A stretch of DNA of 64,000 bases. It comes from Bradyrhizobium sp. WBOS07 (GTDB lineage: Bacteria; Pseudomonadota; Alphaproteobacteria; Rhizobiales; Xanthobacteraceae). Positions within the stretch are counted from its first letter, which is position 1; each line of letters starts with the position of its first letter. The notes beneath the pieces are model-generated. The model had not been told where the DNA came from and did not search any database. It worked only from the letters and a program-made list of their open reading frames with translations. The DNA lies in NCBI RefSeq assembly GCF_024585165.1, contig NZ_CP029008.1, positions 4,538,501 through 4,602,500 on the forward strand. Reading direction: 5' to 3'. The position numbers were made by a program, and so were the translations under genes. Positions 44,532 through 56,731 of the stretch are shown in pieces.

Positions 44532-45716
44532 ATGTCCAATATGACCGTTGCCGCAGGCCGCCGCTCCCGTTGGGGCCTTTTCGTCGCACCCATTCTCGTC
44601 GTGATCCTCGCCGTCGCGTGGAGCTGCTTCTGGTTCTATGCGGCTTCGCGGGCCGAAACGGCTGCAGACGCCTGGCGGGCGCAGGAGGCCAAGTCCGGCC
44701 GCATCTATGATTGCGCCAAGCGCTCGATCGCCGGCTTCCCGTTCCGCTTCGAGATCCAGTGCTCCGGCGCCAGCGTGTCCCTGGTGTCGCAGAACGCAAG
44801 CAAGACGCCGTTCACGGCCAAGCTCGACAACATCCTGGTCGTTGCCCAGGTCTACGATCCCAAGCTCGTGATCGCCGAATTCTCCGCACCCGCGACGCTG
44901 ACCGACGGCGTCACGCAAAACACCTTCGTGGTGAACTGGAGCAAGGGCCGCAGCAGCGTGGTCGGCCTGCCCTCGGTGCCGGACCGCGCCTCCATCGTGT
45001 TCGACGATCCCTCGCTCAACCGCCTCGACGGCAGCGTGCAGGTGCCGCTCGCGCGCGCCAAGCAGGTCGAGCTGCACGGCCGCCTTGCCGACGGCTCGCC
45101 GGCCGATCATCCCGTGCTCGAAACCGTGCTTCACGTCGCGCAGGGCAGCATTCAGGGCGTTCATCCCCTGCTCGCCGAGCCGTTCGAGGCGGACACGCGC
45201 GCCAGGGTCACCGGCCTCTCCGATCTCACGCCAAAGCCGTGGCCGCAGCGTTTTCGCGAGATGCAGGCGGCCGGCGGTCACATCGAGATCGTGCAGTCGC
45301 GGATCCAGCAGGGCGAGATGATCGCGGTTGCGGCCGGCACGCTCGGCCTTTCGGCCAACGGCCGGCTCGACGGCGAATTGCAGATGACGGTGACGGGCCT
45401 CGAACGCGTGATCCCCGCGCTCGGCATCGAGAAGATGCTGGAGGAGGGCGTGCCGCAGGCAACGCTCGACCGCGTCGCGCCCGGCGTGAAGTCGCAGGAC
45501 CTCACCAATCTGTTCGGCGCGCTCGATCGCGCCGTTCCGGGCCTCGGCAAGGTCATCAAGCAGAACGCCAATGCCGGTGTCGCCGCCGGCATCAACTCGA
45601 TCGGTACCGAGAGCACGCTCGAAGGCAAGAAGGCGCGCAGCTTCCCGCTGAAATTCGTCGACGGCGCCGTGCTGCTCGGCCCGGTCAAGGTCGGCCAGAT
45701 CCCGCCGCTGTATTGA
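44532..45716 (+). CDS. DUF2125 domain-containing protein
   Basis: A 394-residue protein with an N-terminal helix (about 14-37), a periplasmic region with a Cys pair (DCAKRS and IQCSGA, about 25 residues apart) and repeated beta-strand patterns through the C-terminus, matching DUF2125 proteins of alphaproteobacteria. The family resembles the AsmA-like envelope proteins in general layout but has no proven function. AAAGGGTCGCCGC precedes the ATG. Confidence 0.85.
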   Translation: MSNMTVAAGRRSRWGLFVAPILVVILAVAWSCFWFYAASRAETAADAWRAQEAKSGRIYDCAKRSIAGFPFRFEIQCSGASVSLVSQNASKTPFTAKLDNILVVAQVYDPKLVIAEFSAPATLTDGVTQNTFVVNWSKGRSSVVGLPSVPDRASIVFDDPSLNRLDGSVQVPLARAKQVELHGRLADGSPADHPVLETVLHVAQGSIQGVHPLLAEPFEADTRARVTGLSDLTPKPWPQRFREMQAAGGHIEIVQSRIQQGEMIAVAAGTLGLSANGRLDGELQMTVTGLERVIPALGIEKMLEEGVPQATLDRVAPGVKSQDLTNLFGALDRAVPGLGKVIKQNANAGVAAGINSIGTESTLEGKKARSFPLKFVDGAVLLGPVKVGQIPPLY

Positions 45717-45730
45717 TAATTTTCAGTCTC

Positions 45731-45832
45731 GTCATTCCGGGGCGATGCGCAGCATCGAACCCGGAATCCATTTCACCGCGTGCGCTGTGGCCGATGGATT
45801 CCGGGCTCGCCCTTCGGGCGCCCCGGAATGAC
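45731..45832. repeat. GTCATTCCGGGGC palindromic element
   Basis: GTCATTCCGGGGCG and CGCCCCGGAATGAC arms, with inner CCGGAATCCAT/ATGGATTCCGG, lie between the convergent DUF2125 and tyrC genes. Confidence 0.85.
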
Positions 45833-45840
45833 GGCCTAAG

Positions 45841-46776
45841 CTACGGCTTCTTCAGCGCCGCAAGCGGCCGGCCGAAATCCGGCGCAGCCGAATCCTGGCC
45901 GATCTCGACGATGCCGCGGCGGATGGCGCGGGTGCGGGTGAAGTGATCAAACAGCGCCTCGCCGTCGCCGCGACGGATCGCGCGCGTGAGCTTGGCGAGA
46001 TCCTCGGTGAAGGTGCCGAGCATCTCCAGCACGGCCTCCTTGTTGGCGAGGAAGACGTCGCGCCACATCGTCGGGTCGGAGGCCGCGATGCGGGTGAAAT
46101 CGCGGAAGCCACCGGCGGAGAACTTGATGACCTCCGACTCCGTCACCTGTGCCAGCTCGTCGGCGGTGCCGACGATGGTGTAGGCGATCAGATGCGGCAA
46201 ATGGCTGGTGATGGCGAGCACGAGATCGTGATGATCCGGCGTCATCACCTCGACCTTGGCGCCCATCGCCGCCCAGAACGCGCGCAGGCGGTCGGTCGCC
46301 GCGGCATCGACGCCTTCGGGCGGGGTCAGGATGCACCAGCGGTTGATGAAGAGCTCGGCGAAACCTGAATCCGGCCCCGAATGCTCGGTGCCCGCCACCG
46401 GGTGCGCCGGCACGAAATGAACGGTCTTCGGCAGATGTGGCGCCATGTCCCTGACGATCGCGCCCTTCACCGAGCCGACGTCGGAGACAACAGCGCCGGG
46501 CTTCAGATGCGCGGCAATCTCCTGCGCCACCGGCCCGCAGGCGCCGACGGGAATGCAGAGGATGACGAGATCGGCATCCTTTACCGCTTCCGCATTGGTC
46601 GCCACCACCTTGTCGACGATACCAAGCTCCATCACACGCGCGCGCGTCTTCTCCGAACGCGCGGTGGTGACGATCTCGCCGGCCAGGCCCTGGAGCTTCG
46701 CAGCGCGCGCGATCGAGCCGCCGATCAGGCCGAAGCCGATCAGCGCGATGCGCTGGAAATGCGCCTGCTCGCTCAT
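45841..46776 (-). CDS. tyrC: Prephenate/arogenate dehydrogenase
   Basis: A 311-residue TyrA-type dehydrogenase. The NAD(P) motif GFGLIGGS is at 14-21; the catalytic region includes [10 protein letters not shown], the [11 protein letters not shown] segment with the conserved His, and ITSHLPHL. It oxidatively decarboxylates prephenate or arogenate toward tyrosine. Its ATG overlaps the hisC stop in ATGA, so it is coupled to the aminotransferase. The long upstream frame in the same register is antisense shadow of hisC, not part of this protein. Confidence 0.92.
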   Translation of the reverse strand: MSEQAHFQRIALIGFGLIGGSIARAAKLQGLAGEIVTTARSEKTRARVMELGIVDKVVATNAEAVKDADLVILCIPVGACGPVAQEIAAHLKPGAVVSDVGSVKGAIVRDMAPHLPKTVHFVPAHPVAGTEHSGPDSGFAELFINRWCILTPPEGVDAAATDRLRAFWAAMGAKVEVMTPDHHDLVLAITSHLPHLIAYTIVGTADELAQVTESEVIKFSAGGFRDFTRIAASDPTMWRDVFLANKEAVLEMLGTFTEDLAKLTRAIRRGDGEALFDHFTRTRAIRRGIVEIGQDSAAPDFGRPLAALKKP

Positions 46777-47870
46777 TTGCCGGCCATGAAGTCGCGCAAG
46801 CCGTCGACCACGAGGCGGTTGGCCTCCTCGGTGCCGATGGTCATGCGCAGCGAATGCGGCAGGCCGTAGTTCTTCAGGCCGCGCAGCACGAGGCCGCGCC
46901 TGGTGAGGAAGGCGTCGGCGTCGTCGGCGGTCCTGCCCTTGTCGGTCGGGAAATGGATCAGCACGAAATTGGCGACGCTCGGCGTCACCTTCAATCCGAG
47001 CCTGCCGATCTCCTCGGTCAGCCAGTTGCGCCAGGTCTCGGTGAACTGCTTCGACATCGCCTGATGCGCGGTGTCCTCGATCGCGGCGACCGCGGCATAC
47101 ATCGCCGGCGTCGAAACGTTGAAGGGACCGCGGATGCGGTTGACGGCGTCGATGATGTGCTCGGGGCCGAACATCCAGCCGATGCGGAGCGCAGCGAGGC
47201 CGTGGATCTTGGAGAAGGTGTGGGTCACCACCGTGTTCTCGGTGGTGGCGACGAGCTCGATCCCCATCTCGTAGTCGTTGCGCGAGACGTAGTCGCAATA
47301 GGCGGCATCCAGCACCAGCAGCACGTGCGAAGGCAGGCCGGCGCGCAGCCGCTTGACTTCGTCGAACGGGATGTAAGTGCCGGTCGGGTTGTTGGGGTTG
47401 GCGAGCCAGACCAGCTTGGTCTTCGGCGTCACCGCCTTGAGGATGGCGTCGACGTCGCAGGTGAGATCCTTCTCCTGCGCGATCACGTTCTTGGCGCCGA
47501 CCGCCATGGTCGCGATCGGGTAGACCAGGAAGCCGTGCGTGGTGGAGATCGCCTCGTCGCCGTGGCTCAGATAGGTGTGGGCAAGCAGATTGAGGATCTC
47601 GTCCGAGCCGGCGCCGCAGATGATGCGGTTGGGGTCGAGCCCGAAGGAGCGGCCGATCGCCTCGCGCAGCACGCGCGAGGTGCCTTCCGGGTAGTCTTCC
47701 AGGTGGTCCGCCACGCGCTTGAACGCCTCGATCGCCTTGGGCGAGGGCCCGAACGGCGTCTCGTTGGCGGACAGCTTGAACACCTTGCGGCCCGGTTCGG
47801 CGACCGGGCTCTTGCCGGGCGTATAGGGCGCAATATCGAGAATGCCGGGATTCGGCACGGGGCGGGACAT
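46773..47870 (-). CDS. hisC: Histidinol-phosphate/aromatic aminotransferase
   Basis: A 365-residue fold-type I PLP aminotransferase. The PLP lysine is Lys221 ([17 protein letters not shown]), NPNNPTGTY is at 158-166, and [11 protein letters not shown] is the typical HisC opening. Its place between a chorismate mutase and tyrC points to transamination of aromatic keto acids or prephenate, perhaps along with histidinol phosphate. It starts 36 bases after the chorismate mutase stop. Confidence 0.9.
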   Translation of the reverse strand: MSRPVPNPGILDIAPYTPGKSPVAEPGRKVFKLSANETPFGPSPKAIEAFKRVADHLEDYPEGTSRVLREAIGRSFGLDPNRIICGAGSDEILNLLAHTYLSHGDEAISTTHGFLVYPIATMAVGAKNVIAQEKDLTCDVDAILKAVTPKTKLVWLANPNNPTGTYIPFDEVKRLRAGLPSHVLLVLDAAYCDYVSRNDYEMGIELVATTENTVVTHTFSKIHGLAALRIGWMFGPEHIIDAVNRIRGPFNVSTPAMYAAVAAIEDTAHQAMSKQFTETWRNWLTEEIGRLGLKVTPSVANFVLIHFPTDKGRTADDADAFLTRRGLVLRGLKNYGLPHSLRMTIGTEEANRLVVDGLRDFMAGK

Positions 47871-47906
47871 CTTGAACTCCGAAAATGGCAGGGCGTGGCG
47901 CGCGGT

Positions 47907-48755
47907 TTACGATTTCGCCCCGGTCGGGGGCACCGTATAGCGCGTTGCGTGGCTGCCGACGAGGGCCACGGAGCGCACGGAGGCCCCCGCCTCGATCAGG
48001 GCAGCCCTGATTTTGTCGATGCTGGTCGCGCTCGTGACCGAGACCAGCAGCGCCGCGCCGTCGAAGGCGGTATCGGGGACCGCCACGATCTCGGCCAACG
48101 GCGACAGCGCGCGCGCGACCTCGGCGTTCCAGCCGGAGACGCGGACGCTGAAGGTCTCGACCTCGGTCACCAAAGCGCTGTCGGCGACGCGCGAGATCGC
48201 GAAGACCGGCAATGCGGCGGGATGGTCGGCGCGTTCGATGAAGGGCATCCGCGCGATGATCTTCGGCGCGCCGTCCGCTTCCAGCTCCAGCCACCACGGC
48301 GTGCGGCTGGACGTGGCCGAGACCATGGCCAAATCGCCCTTGGATTTCGCCACCGCCTCGACCGCGGCCTGCGCGCTGAAATGCGCGACGTAGGGCACGG
48401 TGAAGCCGAAATTGAAGCGCACGGAATCGCGCATCGCCGCCTCGCTGGCCGAGATGTCGGCATGCACGGAGAACGGCGCCTGCACATAGGTGAAGGTCGA
48501 GATGATGACGCGCCAGATGCTCTCGACCGTGTCGAGCGGCAGGATGCCGCGATGACGCTGCACGAGCTCGCGCATCATCGAGGCCTCGCGCGCCGGACGG
48601 AACGCCGAGCCCACCTCCTGGGTCTGCTTCACCTGGATCAGCCGGTCGATGATGTCGCCGCGCTGCATAAGCAGGCGATGCATGCCCTCGTCGATCGCGT
48701 CGATCTCCTTGCGCAGTTCCTGCAGCGATGGCGGCGCGGGCGGACGTTGGGACAT
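47907..48755 (-). CDS. Chorismate mutase (AroQ type) with C-terminal extension
   Basis: A 282-residue protein. The N-terminal ~90 residues are an AroQ chorismate mutase helix bundle (LRKEIDAIDEGMHRLLMQRG, with later conserved Arg and Glu: FRPAREASMMREL). The remaining ~190 residues contain alternating strands and helices; they may be a decayed prephenate dehydratase/ACT-like region, but I see no dehydratase motif. It turns chorismate into prephenate for the hisC and tyrC products downstream. Confidence 0.85.
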   Translation of the reverse strand: MSQRPPAPPSLQELRKEIDAIDEGMHRLLMQRGDIIDRLIQVKQTQEVGSAFRPAREASMMRELVQRHRGILPLDTVESIWRVIISTFTYVQAPFSVHADISASEAAMRDSVRFNFGFTVPYVAHFSAQAAVEAVAKSKGDLAMVSATSSRTPWWLELEADGAPKIIARMPFIERADHPAALPVFAISRVADSALVTEVETFSVRVSGWNAEVARALSPLAEIVAVPDTAFDGAALLVSVTSATSIDKIRAALIEAGASVRSVALVGSHATRYTVPPTGAKS

Positions 48756-48922
48756 GTCTGGCTGTCGATCGTTTTCGAATGGGGAATGTCCTGATTAGGC
48801 AGTCGGGGCGGCGAAAGCAAAGAGAAATGACGTCCTTTCCGGGCGAGGCGGCAGAGGCGAATTGAGCCGATCCGGGCCGCGACTTGACGAAAACCGCCCA
48901 AGACGGTAGCTTTTGCCCGTTC

Positions 48923-48976
48923 CGTGGTCATTTGAGCCGGCCGGCTTGCAGCCACGTTAAAAAACTCGCTAAACAG
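48923..48976 (+). ncRNA. SAM-II riboswitch aptamer
   Basis: The leader before metX holds the SAM-II pattern: a P1 stem CGTGG (48923-48927) with CCACG (48952-48956), the loop TCATTTGAG, the conserved TTGCAGCCACGTTAAA and the 3' pseudoknot strand CGCTAAA (48967-48973). SAM-II aptamers before metX are well known in Hyphomicrobiales. Binding of S-adenosylmethionine should lower metX-metW expression. Confidence 0.92.
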
Positions 48977-48994
48977 GCCGGGGACGCTTCCGAT

Positions 48995-49027
48995 CCCGGC
49001 CGAACCTATCGTTCAGGCCGGGTTTTT
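48995..49027 (+). terminator. Intrinsic terminator in the metX leader
   Basis: CCCGGCCGAAC pairs with GTTC-A-GGCCGGG (one bulged A) and is followed by TTTTT. It lies just after the SAM-II aptamer, 57 bases before metX. GGCCGGG also occurs at 48976-48982 and can pair with the same CCCGGCC, giving a competing antiterminator. Confidence 0.85.
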
Positions 49028-49083
49028 CATGGCCTGATGCAAGTGGCGATCAGCGTTTGATCGCAAACGAGGTCGATGGTCAG

Positions 49084-50289
49084 ATGGGTGGCGTCAAGTC
49101 GATACCGAGTCCTGCGATCAGCGCCGACGAGCGGTCGCATGAGGTGGATCATCCGAGCTCGCAGGTCGCGCATTTCGGCGCCGAGCAGCCGCTGCGGCTC
49201 GATTGCGGCGTCGATCTCAGCCCGTTCCAGATCGCCTACCAGACCTATGGCGAGCTCAACGCCGATCGCTCCAACGCGGTCCTGATCTGCCATGCCCTGA
49301 CCGGCGATCAGCATGTCGCCAACGTCCATCCCGTCACCGGCAAGCCGGGCTGGTGGGAGACGCTGGTTGGCCCCGGTCGGCCCATCGACCCCAAGCACTA
49401 CTTCATCATCTGCTCCAACGTGATCGGCGGCTGCATGGGCTCGACCGGGCCGGCGTCGATCAATCCCGCCACCGGCAAGGTCTGGGGCCTGGATTTCCCT
49501 GTCATCACCATCCCCGACATGGTGCGCGCGCAGGCCATGCTGATCGACCGGCTCGGCATCGACACGCTGTTCGCGGTCGTCGGCGGCTCGATGGGCGGCA
49601 TGCAGGTGCTGCAATGGACCGCGGCCTATCCTGCCCGCGTGTTCTCCGCGCTGGCGATCGCCTGCGCGACGCGGCACTCAGCGCAGAACATCGCCTTCCA
49701 CGAGCTCGGCCGCCAGGCCGTGATGGCCGATCCCGATTGGCACGGCGGCGGCTATGCCGATCACGGCATCCACCCGCATCGCGGGCTCGCGGTGGCGCGC
49801 ATGGCGGCGCACATCACCTATCTCTCGGACGCGGCCTTGCATCGCAAGTTCGGCCGTCGCATGCAGGACCGCGAGCTGCCGACTTTCTCGTTCGACGCCG
49901 ACTTCCAGGTCGAATCCTATCTGCGCTACCAGGGGTCCTCCTTCGTCGAGCGCTTCGACGCCAATTCCTATCTCTATCTGACGCGCGCGATGGACTATTT
50001 CGACATCGCTGCCGACCATGGCGGCGTGCTGGCGAAAGCGTTCGCTGACATCAAGACCCGCTTCTGCGTCGTCTCCTTCACCAGCGACTGGCTGTTTCCG
50101 ACCTCGGAATCGCGCGCGCTGGTGCATGCTCTGAACGCATCGAGCGCGCGGGTGTCGTTCGCGGAGATCGAGACCGATCGCGGACACGACGCCTTCCTGC
50201 TCGACGTGCCCGAATTCTTCGACATCTCCCGCGCCTTCCTGCAATCGGCCGGCAAGGCGCGCGGGCTCACCGGCAAGAAGGACGGCTAG
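49084..50289 (+). CDS. metX: Homoserine O-acetyltransferase/succinyltransferase
   Basis: A 401-residue MetX. The nucleophile elbow GGSMGG holds Ser169; the family segment [13 protein letters not shown] is at 111-123; the catalytic Asp is probably in FTSDWLFP and the His in DRGHDAFL. It activates homoserine for methionine synthesis. It is preceded by a SAM-II riboswitch and terminator and followed by metW two bases after its stop. The ATG at 49084 is chosen because rhizobial MetX proteins start near here; a TTG at 49057 is possible. Confidence 0.95.
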   Translation: MGGVKSIPSPAISADERSHEVDHPSSQVAHFGAEQPLRLDCGVDLSPFQIAYQTYGELNADRSNAVLICHALTGDQHVANVHPVTGKPGWWETLVGPGRPIDPKHYFIICSNVIGGCMGSTGPASINPATGKVWGLDFPVITIPDMVRAQAMLIDRLGIDTLFAVVGGSMGGMQVLQWTAAYPARVFSALAIACATRHSAQNIAFHELGRQAVMADPDWHGGGYADHGIHPHRGLAVARMAAHITYLSDAALHRKFGRRMQDRELPTFSFDADFQVESYLRYQGSSFVERFDANSYLYLTRAMDYFDIAADHGGVLAKAFADIKTRFCVVSFTSDWLFPTSESRALVHALNASSARVSFAEIETDRGHDAFLLDVPEFFDISRAFLQSAGKARGLTGKKDG

Positions 50290-50291
50290 CG

Positions 50292-50954
50292 ATGTCTGTA
50301 CAGGAAGTGCTGCCGCTCGGCGGCCTTGCGGCGGGGCAGTCCGGCCAGTTTCGCGCCGATCACCTCCTGGTCGCCGAGATGGTCAAGCCGGGCTCGAAGG
50401 TGCTCGATGTCGGCTGCGGCGAGGGCGATTTGTTGCAGCTGCTGGAGACGCGCGGCATCGACGGCCGCGGCATCGAGCTGTCGCGCGAGGGCGTCAACCG
50501 CTGCGTCGCCAAGGGTCTTGCGGTGGTGCAGGGCGATGCCGACACCGACCTCGTCAATTATCCCGACGACGCCTTCGACTACGTGATCCTGTCGCAGACG
50601 CTGCAGGCGACGCGGCAGCCGCGGGTGGTGCTGGAGAATTTGCTGCGCATCGGCCGAAGAGCCATCGTCTCGTTCCCGAATTTCGGCTTCTGGAAGATGC
50701 GGCTCCAGCTCCTGGTCGGCGGCCACATGCCGCGCACCGAGAACCTGCCGGCGACCTGGTACGACACCGCCAACATCCATTTCTGCACCATCAAGGACTT
50801 CGTGCAGCTCTGCGACGAGATCAACGTCAAGATGGAGCGCTCGGTTGCGCTCGATCTCTACGGCCGGCCGGTGCCGCTGAACCTGCCCTGGTGGGTGTGG
50901 AACATGTTCGGCGAGCAGGCCGTGTTTCTGCTGAGCCGGGGGGCGGGGAAATAG
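50292..50954 (+). CDS. metW: Methionine biosynthesis protein MetW
   Basis: A 220-residue class I SAM-methyltransferase-fold protein. The glycine-rich loop VLDVGCGEGDLL is near 37-48, and the tail holds the MetW hallmark FGFWKMRLQLLVGGHMP. MetW supports MetX activity in methionine synthesis in many proteobacteria. It lies two bases after the metX stop, so the pair is translated together under the riboswitch. Confidence 0.94.
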   Translation: MSVQEVLPLGGLAAGQSGQFRADHLLVAEMVKPGSKVLDVGCGEGDLLQLLETRGIDGRGIELSREGVNRCVAKGLAVVQGDADTDLVNYPDDAFDYVILSQTLQATRQPRVVLENLLRIGRRAIVSFPNFGFWKMRLQLLVGGHMPRTENLPATWYDTANIHFCTIKDFVQLCDEINVKMERSVALDLYGRPVPLNLPWWVWNMFGEQAVFLLSRGAGK

Positions 50955-50959
50955 TTTCC

Positions 50960-51048
50960 CGTAGCCCGGATGGAGCGGAGCGCAATCCGGGGCTGGTCGC
51001 GCCGCCCTCGAGAATCCCGGATTACGCTTGCGCTCCATCCGAGCTACG
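50960..51048. repeat. GTAGCCCGGATGGAGC palindromic element, copy 2
   Basis: The same outer arms as at 13908-14015 (CGTAGCCCGGATGGAGC and GCTCCATCCGAGCTACG) with a different 30-base centre. It lies between metW and the convergent hydrolase gene. Confidence 0.85.
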
Positions 51049-51076
51049 AGACGGAGCGTTTTGCTGCGCCGTCGCC

Positions 51077-51940
51077 TTAATGCGCCGCCAGCGAGCGCGG
51101 ATCCCGCGCCGGCCAGCGCCCCGCTTCCACCAGCGTCACGAACCGCTCGACGCTTTCATTGAACAGCGCGGGCTCTTCGAGATTGAGCACGTGGCCTGAC
51201 TTCGGAAACATCGCCAGCCCCGCTGCGGGAAGGTGCTTCTTCAGGAACAGGCTCGGGCCAACGCACGGATCGTCCTCGTCGCCGCAGATGATCAGTGCCG
51301 GCGTCGTCGCCTTCCTGATCGCATCCGTCATCGTGTAGATCGAGGGACGGCCGCCCTGGAAGCCGCGCATCGTGCGCGCCGAACCCTTGGCGTCGTGACG
51401 TGCCAGCGCGGCATAGAAATCGGCGTGGCCGCGCGGATCCTTCACCAGGAAGGGAATCCGGCTCGGTGCCTCGCGCGTGACTTTGGCGACCTCGGCGGAG
51501 CCCAGCGTCTCGAACTGCTCGGCATTGGCGCGGCACTGCTGGCGCCAGGCCGCCAAATTCTCCAGCTCCGAACCCGAGCCGACGCCGGCCAGCGTCATCG
51601 ACAGCGCGCGCTGCGGCGCGTTCAATCCGATTTGGAGCGACGAGTAGGCGCCCATCGATAGGCCGACGAGATGCGCGCGCTCGATTCCGAGATGATCGAG
51701 CACCGCGAGCGCATCGCCGTAGAAATGCGTGTAGCTGTAGACCTCGCCCTCGGGCACGTCAGACGGCGTGTAGCCGCGTGCCGAATAGGTGATGCAGCGG
51801 TGGCCGCGCGAGAAGTAGCGCATCTGCGGCTCCCAATTGGTGTAGTCGGCCGCGAACTCGTGCAGAAAAATGATCGGCGTTCCCTGGCCCGCCTCTTCGA
51901 AATAGATGCGGATGTCGTCCCTGGTCTTGGCGTGGGGCAT
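51077..51940 (-). CDS. Alpha/beta hydrolase
   Basis: A 287-residue alpha/beta hydrolase. The oxyanion segment is FLHEF, the nucleophile elbow GLSMGA holds Ser95, the acid is in CGDEDDP and the His in KSGHVLNLEEP. The lid region (about 130-200) is helical. It likely hydrolyses an ester, enol-lactone or C-C bond of a small molecule; the substrate is unknown. AGAGGGAAACGG precedes the ATG at 51940. Confidence 0.88.
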   Translation of the reverse strand: MPHAKTRDDIRIYFEEAGQGTPIIFLHEFAADYTNWEPQMRYFSRGHRCITYSARGYTPSDVPEGEVYSYTHFYGDALAVLDHLGIERAHLVGLSMGAYSSLQIGLNAPQRALSMTLAGVGSGSELENLAAWRQQCRANAEQFETLGSAEVAKVTREAPSRIPFLVKDPRGHADFYAALARHDAKGSARTMRGFQGGRPSIYTMTDAIRKATTPALIICGDEDDPCVGPSLFLKKHLPAAGLAMFPKSGHVLNLEEPALFNESVERFVTLVEAGRWPARDPRSLAAH

Positions 51941-52155
51941 TAACCGTTTCCCTCTGTTCAAGCCGTCTTTGCAGGATCGCAGTTAATGCTGTTGTCCGCA
52001 ATGCGGCAGCATCGACCAGTGTCGGCACAAAATCATCGCAGCTATACGCGGGCTACCCGCGTCTTTTTCTCGCCACATCGGGCGGCTTAACGGCCGGACG
52101 GATGTCGGCTCTTGCACGGGCCGGCGGGAAGTGGGGTGTCAACGAAGGATGAAGA

Positions 52156-52905
52156 ATGTTTGAGTTGTTTGCGTCTCGCCTGTCGCGTTGTGTTGTTGCG
52201 CTGGCGATTTTCCTTGCGGCGGTTGCCGCGTTCGTTTCTCCGGCCTCAGCGCGGCCGCATCATCGTCATAGCGCAGAGCGGCACGCTCACGTGCACCACG
52301 CCAGACATCATCATTTCCGGCATCATGCACGCAGCTCGCGCTTCGAGCGCAGCGCGGCGCAGTTGCAGGCGAGCGGATTCGGCAACACTTTTGCCAGCTA
52401 TGATCCGAACACCAATAGCCCCGGCGTCGCCATGAGCGGCAATGGTGGAACGATCATCACCGGCGGCGGTCGAATGGTCACGCGCGCAAGCCGTCGAGCG
52501 GCGCTGAGCGCGAGCGGCGGCATGGCGAGTGAGGCCACGAGCAGTGGTGGCTTCGGCGGCGGCTCCCTGGTGTCGGAAGCGCGCCGTTACGTCGGCGGCA
52601 ATCCGACCGGGCGCGGCAGCCTTTGGTGCGCGCGCTTCATGAACATGGTGCTGGAGAAGACCGGTCATCGCGGCACCGGCTCGGACATGGCGAACTCCTT
52701 CGCCCATTACGGCACGCGCGTCTCCGGTCCGCAGGTCGGCGCCATCGCGGTGATGTCGCGCGGTCGCCGCGGCGGCCATGTCGGCATCGTCACCGGCATC
52801 GATGCGCAGGGCAATCCGATCATGATCTCCGGCAACAACGGCAACCGCGTTCGCGAGGCGCCGGTCTCGCGCGGGAAGATCTATGCGTATGTGATGCCGA
52901 ATTGA
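52156..52905 (+). CDS. Secreted TIGR02594/CHAP-like protein with His-rich linker
   Basis: A 249-residue exported protein. A signal peptide (about 1-32, ASA cleavage) is followed by a linker of about 30 residues with more than a dozen histidines (RPHHRHSAERHAHVHH...), then a Ser/Gly-rich part and a C-terminal NlpC/CHAP-like domain of the TIGR02594 family. The likely catalytic set is Cys158 (SLWCARFMN), His208 (GGHVGIV) and an Asn in ISGNNGN. It may cut peptidoglycan cross-links. The His linker suggests metal binding. Confidence 0.85.
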   Translation: MFELFASRLSRCVVALAIFLAAVAAFVSPASARPHHRHSAERHAHVHHARHHHFRHHARSSRFERSAAQLQASGFGNTFASYDPNTNSPGVAMSGNGGTIITGGGRMVTRASRRAALSASGGMASEATSSGGFGGGSLVSEARRYVGGNPTGRGSLWCARFMNMVLEKTGHRGTGSDMANSFAHYGTRVSGPQVGAIAVMSRGRRGGHVGIVTGIDAQGNPIMISGNNGNRVREAPVSRGKIYAYVMPN

Positions 52906-52914
52906 GGTGACGAG

Positions 52915-53031
52915 CGTAGGGTGGGTTAGCTGGCGGTCCGCGCGAAGCGCGGTCCGCTGGCGTAACCCGCCGCTTCTGTTTCTGCGGTGACAGACAGTGG
53001 TGGGTTACGCCTACGGCTAACCCACCCTACG
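52915..53031. repeat. GTAGGGTGGGTTA palindromic element, copy 2
   Basis: CGTAGGGTGGGTTAGC pairs with GCTAACCCACCCTACG at the ends; inner GGCGGTCCGCG/CGCGGTCCGC and GTAACCC/GGGTTAC pairs give a branched hairpin. It separates convergent genes and is related to 27206-27297. Confidence 0.8.
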
Positions 53032-53035
53032 AAGC

Positions 53036-53824
53036 TCACAGCAGCTTCGGCTCTTCCACCGCAACCGCATCGCCCACGCCGATCTCGCCGCCTTCGATCA
53101 CCTCGGCATAGATGCCGCAGTCCATGTGGCCGAGATGGCGCGAGAGCGTCGGCGGGATCTCGAGATCGCGCTTGGCCGTCACCGGGTCCACATTGGTGGC
53201 GGGGCAGCGGACGATGCGCTTGACCACCTTCAGCCGCGCCTGTCCGATCGCAAGCGTCTGGCCGACGAGATCGAGCTCCGACCAGGCCGGCCAGCCCTTC
53301 ACGTAGAGATTGGCGCGGAAGCGCAGCGGATGCACCGCGGCGCCGCCCAGCATGGTCTCGATGGCGCGGACACTGCCGAGATTGATGATGGAGACCACCT
53401 TGCGGGCGACGTCGGAGAAGCTGTGGTCGCGGCCGGACAGCAGCTTCGGCGGGCCCTTGAGTTCCGGCTGAAAGTTTTCCGCGACGTAGCGCTCGATGGC
53501 CGCCCGCCCGGCCGCGGTCTCCAGGTCCCCGCTGGCGACGACCTGACCGCCCCTGCGGATGGTCAGGACATTGCTGGCGTCGTCGAAATGGCTGTCGAGC
53601 TCGGCCAGCCGCTCATTGCGTGCCAGCATCAGGAACTGGATCTTCGGCTTCCATTCGGGCGCTTCAGGATCGAAACCGCTCGGACCGTTCTCGATGGCGT
53701 AGCGGCGGTCGGCGGGCAGGGTCTGGCCCGGTCGCAAGGGGACGCGGCGCAGCGGCTCCGGCGTCAGGCCCTTGACCGGGTAGCGGTAGAGGCCGGTGAT
53801 CTCGGCGGTCTGGCTGGCTGTCAT
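53036..53824 (-). CDS. MOSC domain protein
   Basis: A 262-residue protein with an N-terminal MOSC_N beta-barrel (ITGLYRYPVKGLTPEPLRRV) and a C-terminal MOSC domain (RFRANLYVKG, then RCPATNVDP with the conserved Cys). MOSC proteins bind sulfur or molybdopterin and act in molybdenum cofactor sulfuration or in reduction of N-hydroxylated compounds. No cofactor genes are adjacent. The ATG at 53824 (MTASQTAEI) is chosen; the upstream extension lacks coding character. Confidence 0.88.
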   Translation of the reverse strand: MTASQTAEITGLYRYPVKGLTPEPLRRVPLRPGQTLPADRRYAIENGPSGFDPEAPEWKPKIQFLMLARNERLAELDSHFDDASNVLTIRRGGQVVASGDLETAAGRAAIERYVAENFQPELKGPPKLLSGRDHSFSDVARKVVSIINLGSVRAIETMLGGAAVHPLRFRANLYVKGWPAWSELDLVGQTLAIGQARLKVVKRIVRCPATNVDPVTAKRDLEIPPTLSRHLGHMDCGIYAEVIEGGEIGVGDAVAVEEPKLL

Positions 53825-54062
53825 GCCGCTACTTAGAGGATTCGGCCGGCCCGCGCCAAGCAGCCGAGAAGCGCACGAAATTGTGAACGCGCCTCTTTCG
53901 TTCCGCCGGACCGCTTCCCACATCTGCCTCAGGTCGGCGCCAAGTCGGCAAAAGACCACCGTTCCCGCTTGAGAATCCTCAATGCGGTCAGCCGTAACCC
54001 AATGAAGATGCCGTATTGGGGTGCCTGAGAGGGCCCCAAGGGCAGGCCGAGGGACAGAACAG

Positions 54063-56702
<2,640 letters not shown>

Positions 56703-56731
56703 GGGTTGGCGTTCGAAAGCAACCAGATGCC

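Noticed and set aside
46777..48297. Long N-terminal extension of the tyrC frame
   Set aside because: It is the wrong frame of hisC and the chorismate mutase. A normal TyrC start exists at 46776 with ATGA coupling.
46854..48794. Plus-strand ORF of 646 codons across hisC and the chorismate mutase
   Set aside because: Antisense of two well-supported genes; composition is typical of a high-GC shadow frame.
53941..54062. RpoH (heat-shock) promoter before clpB
   Set aside because: CTTGAG at 53968 and CCCAAT at 53998 resemble the two boxes, but the spacing of 24 bases is too long.
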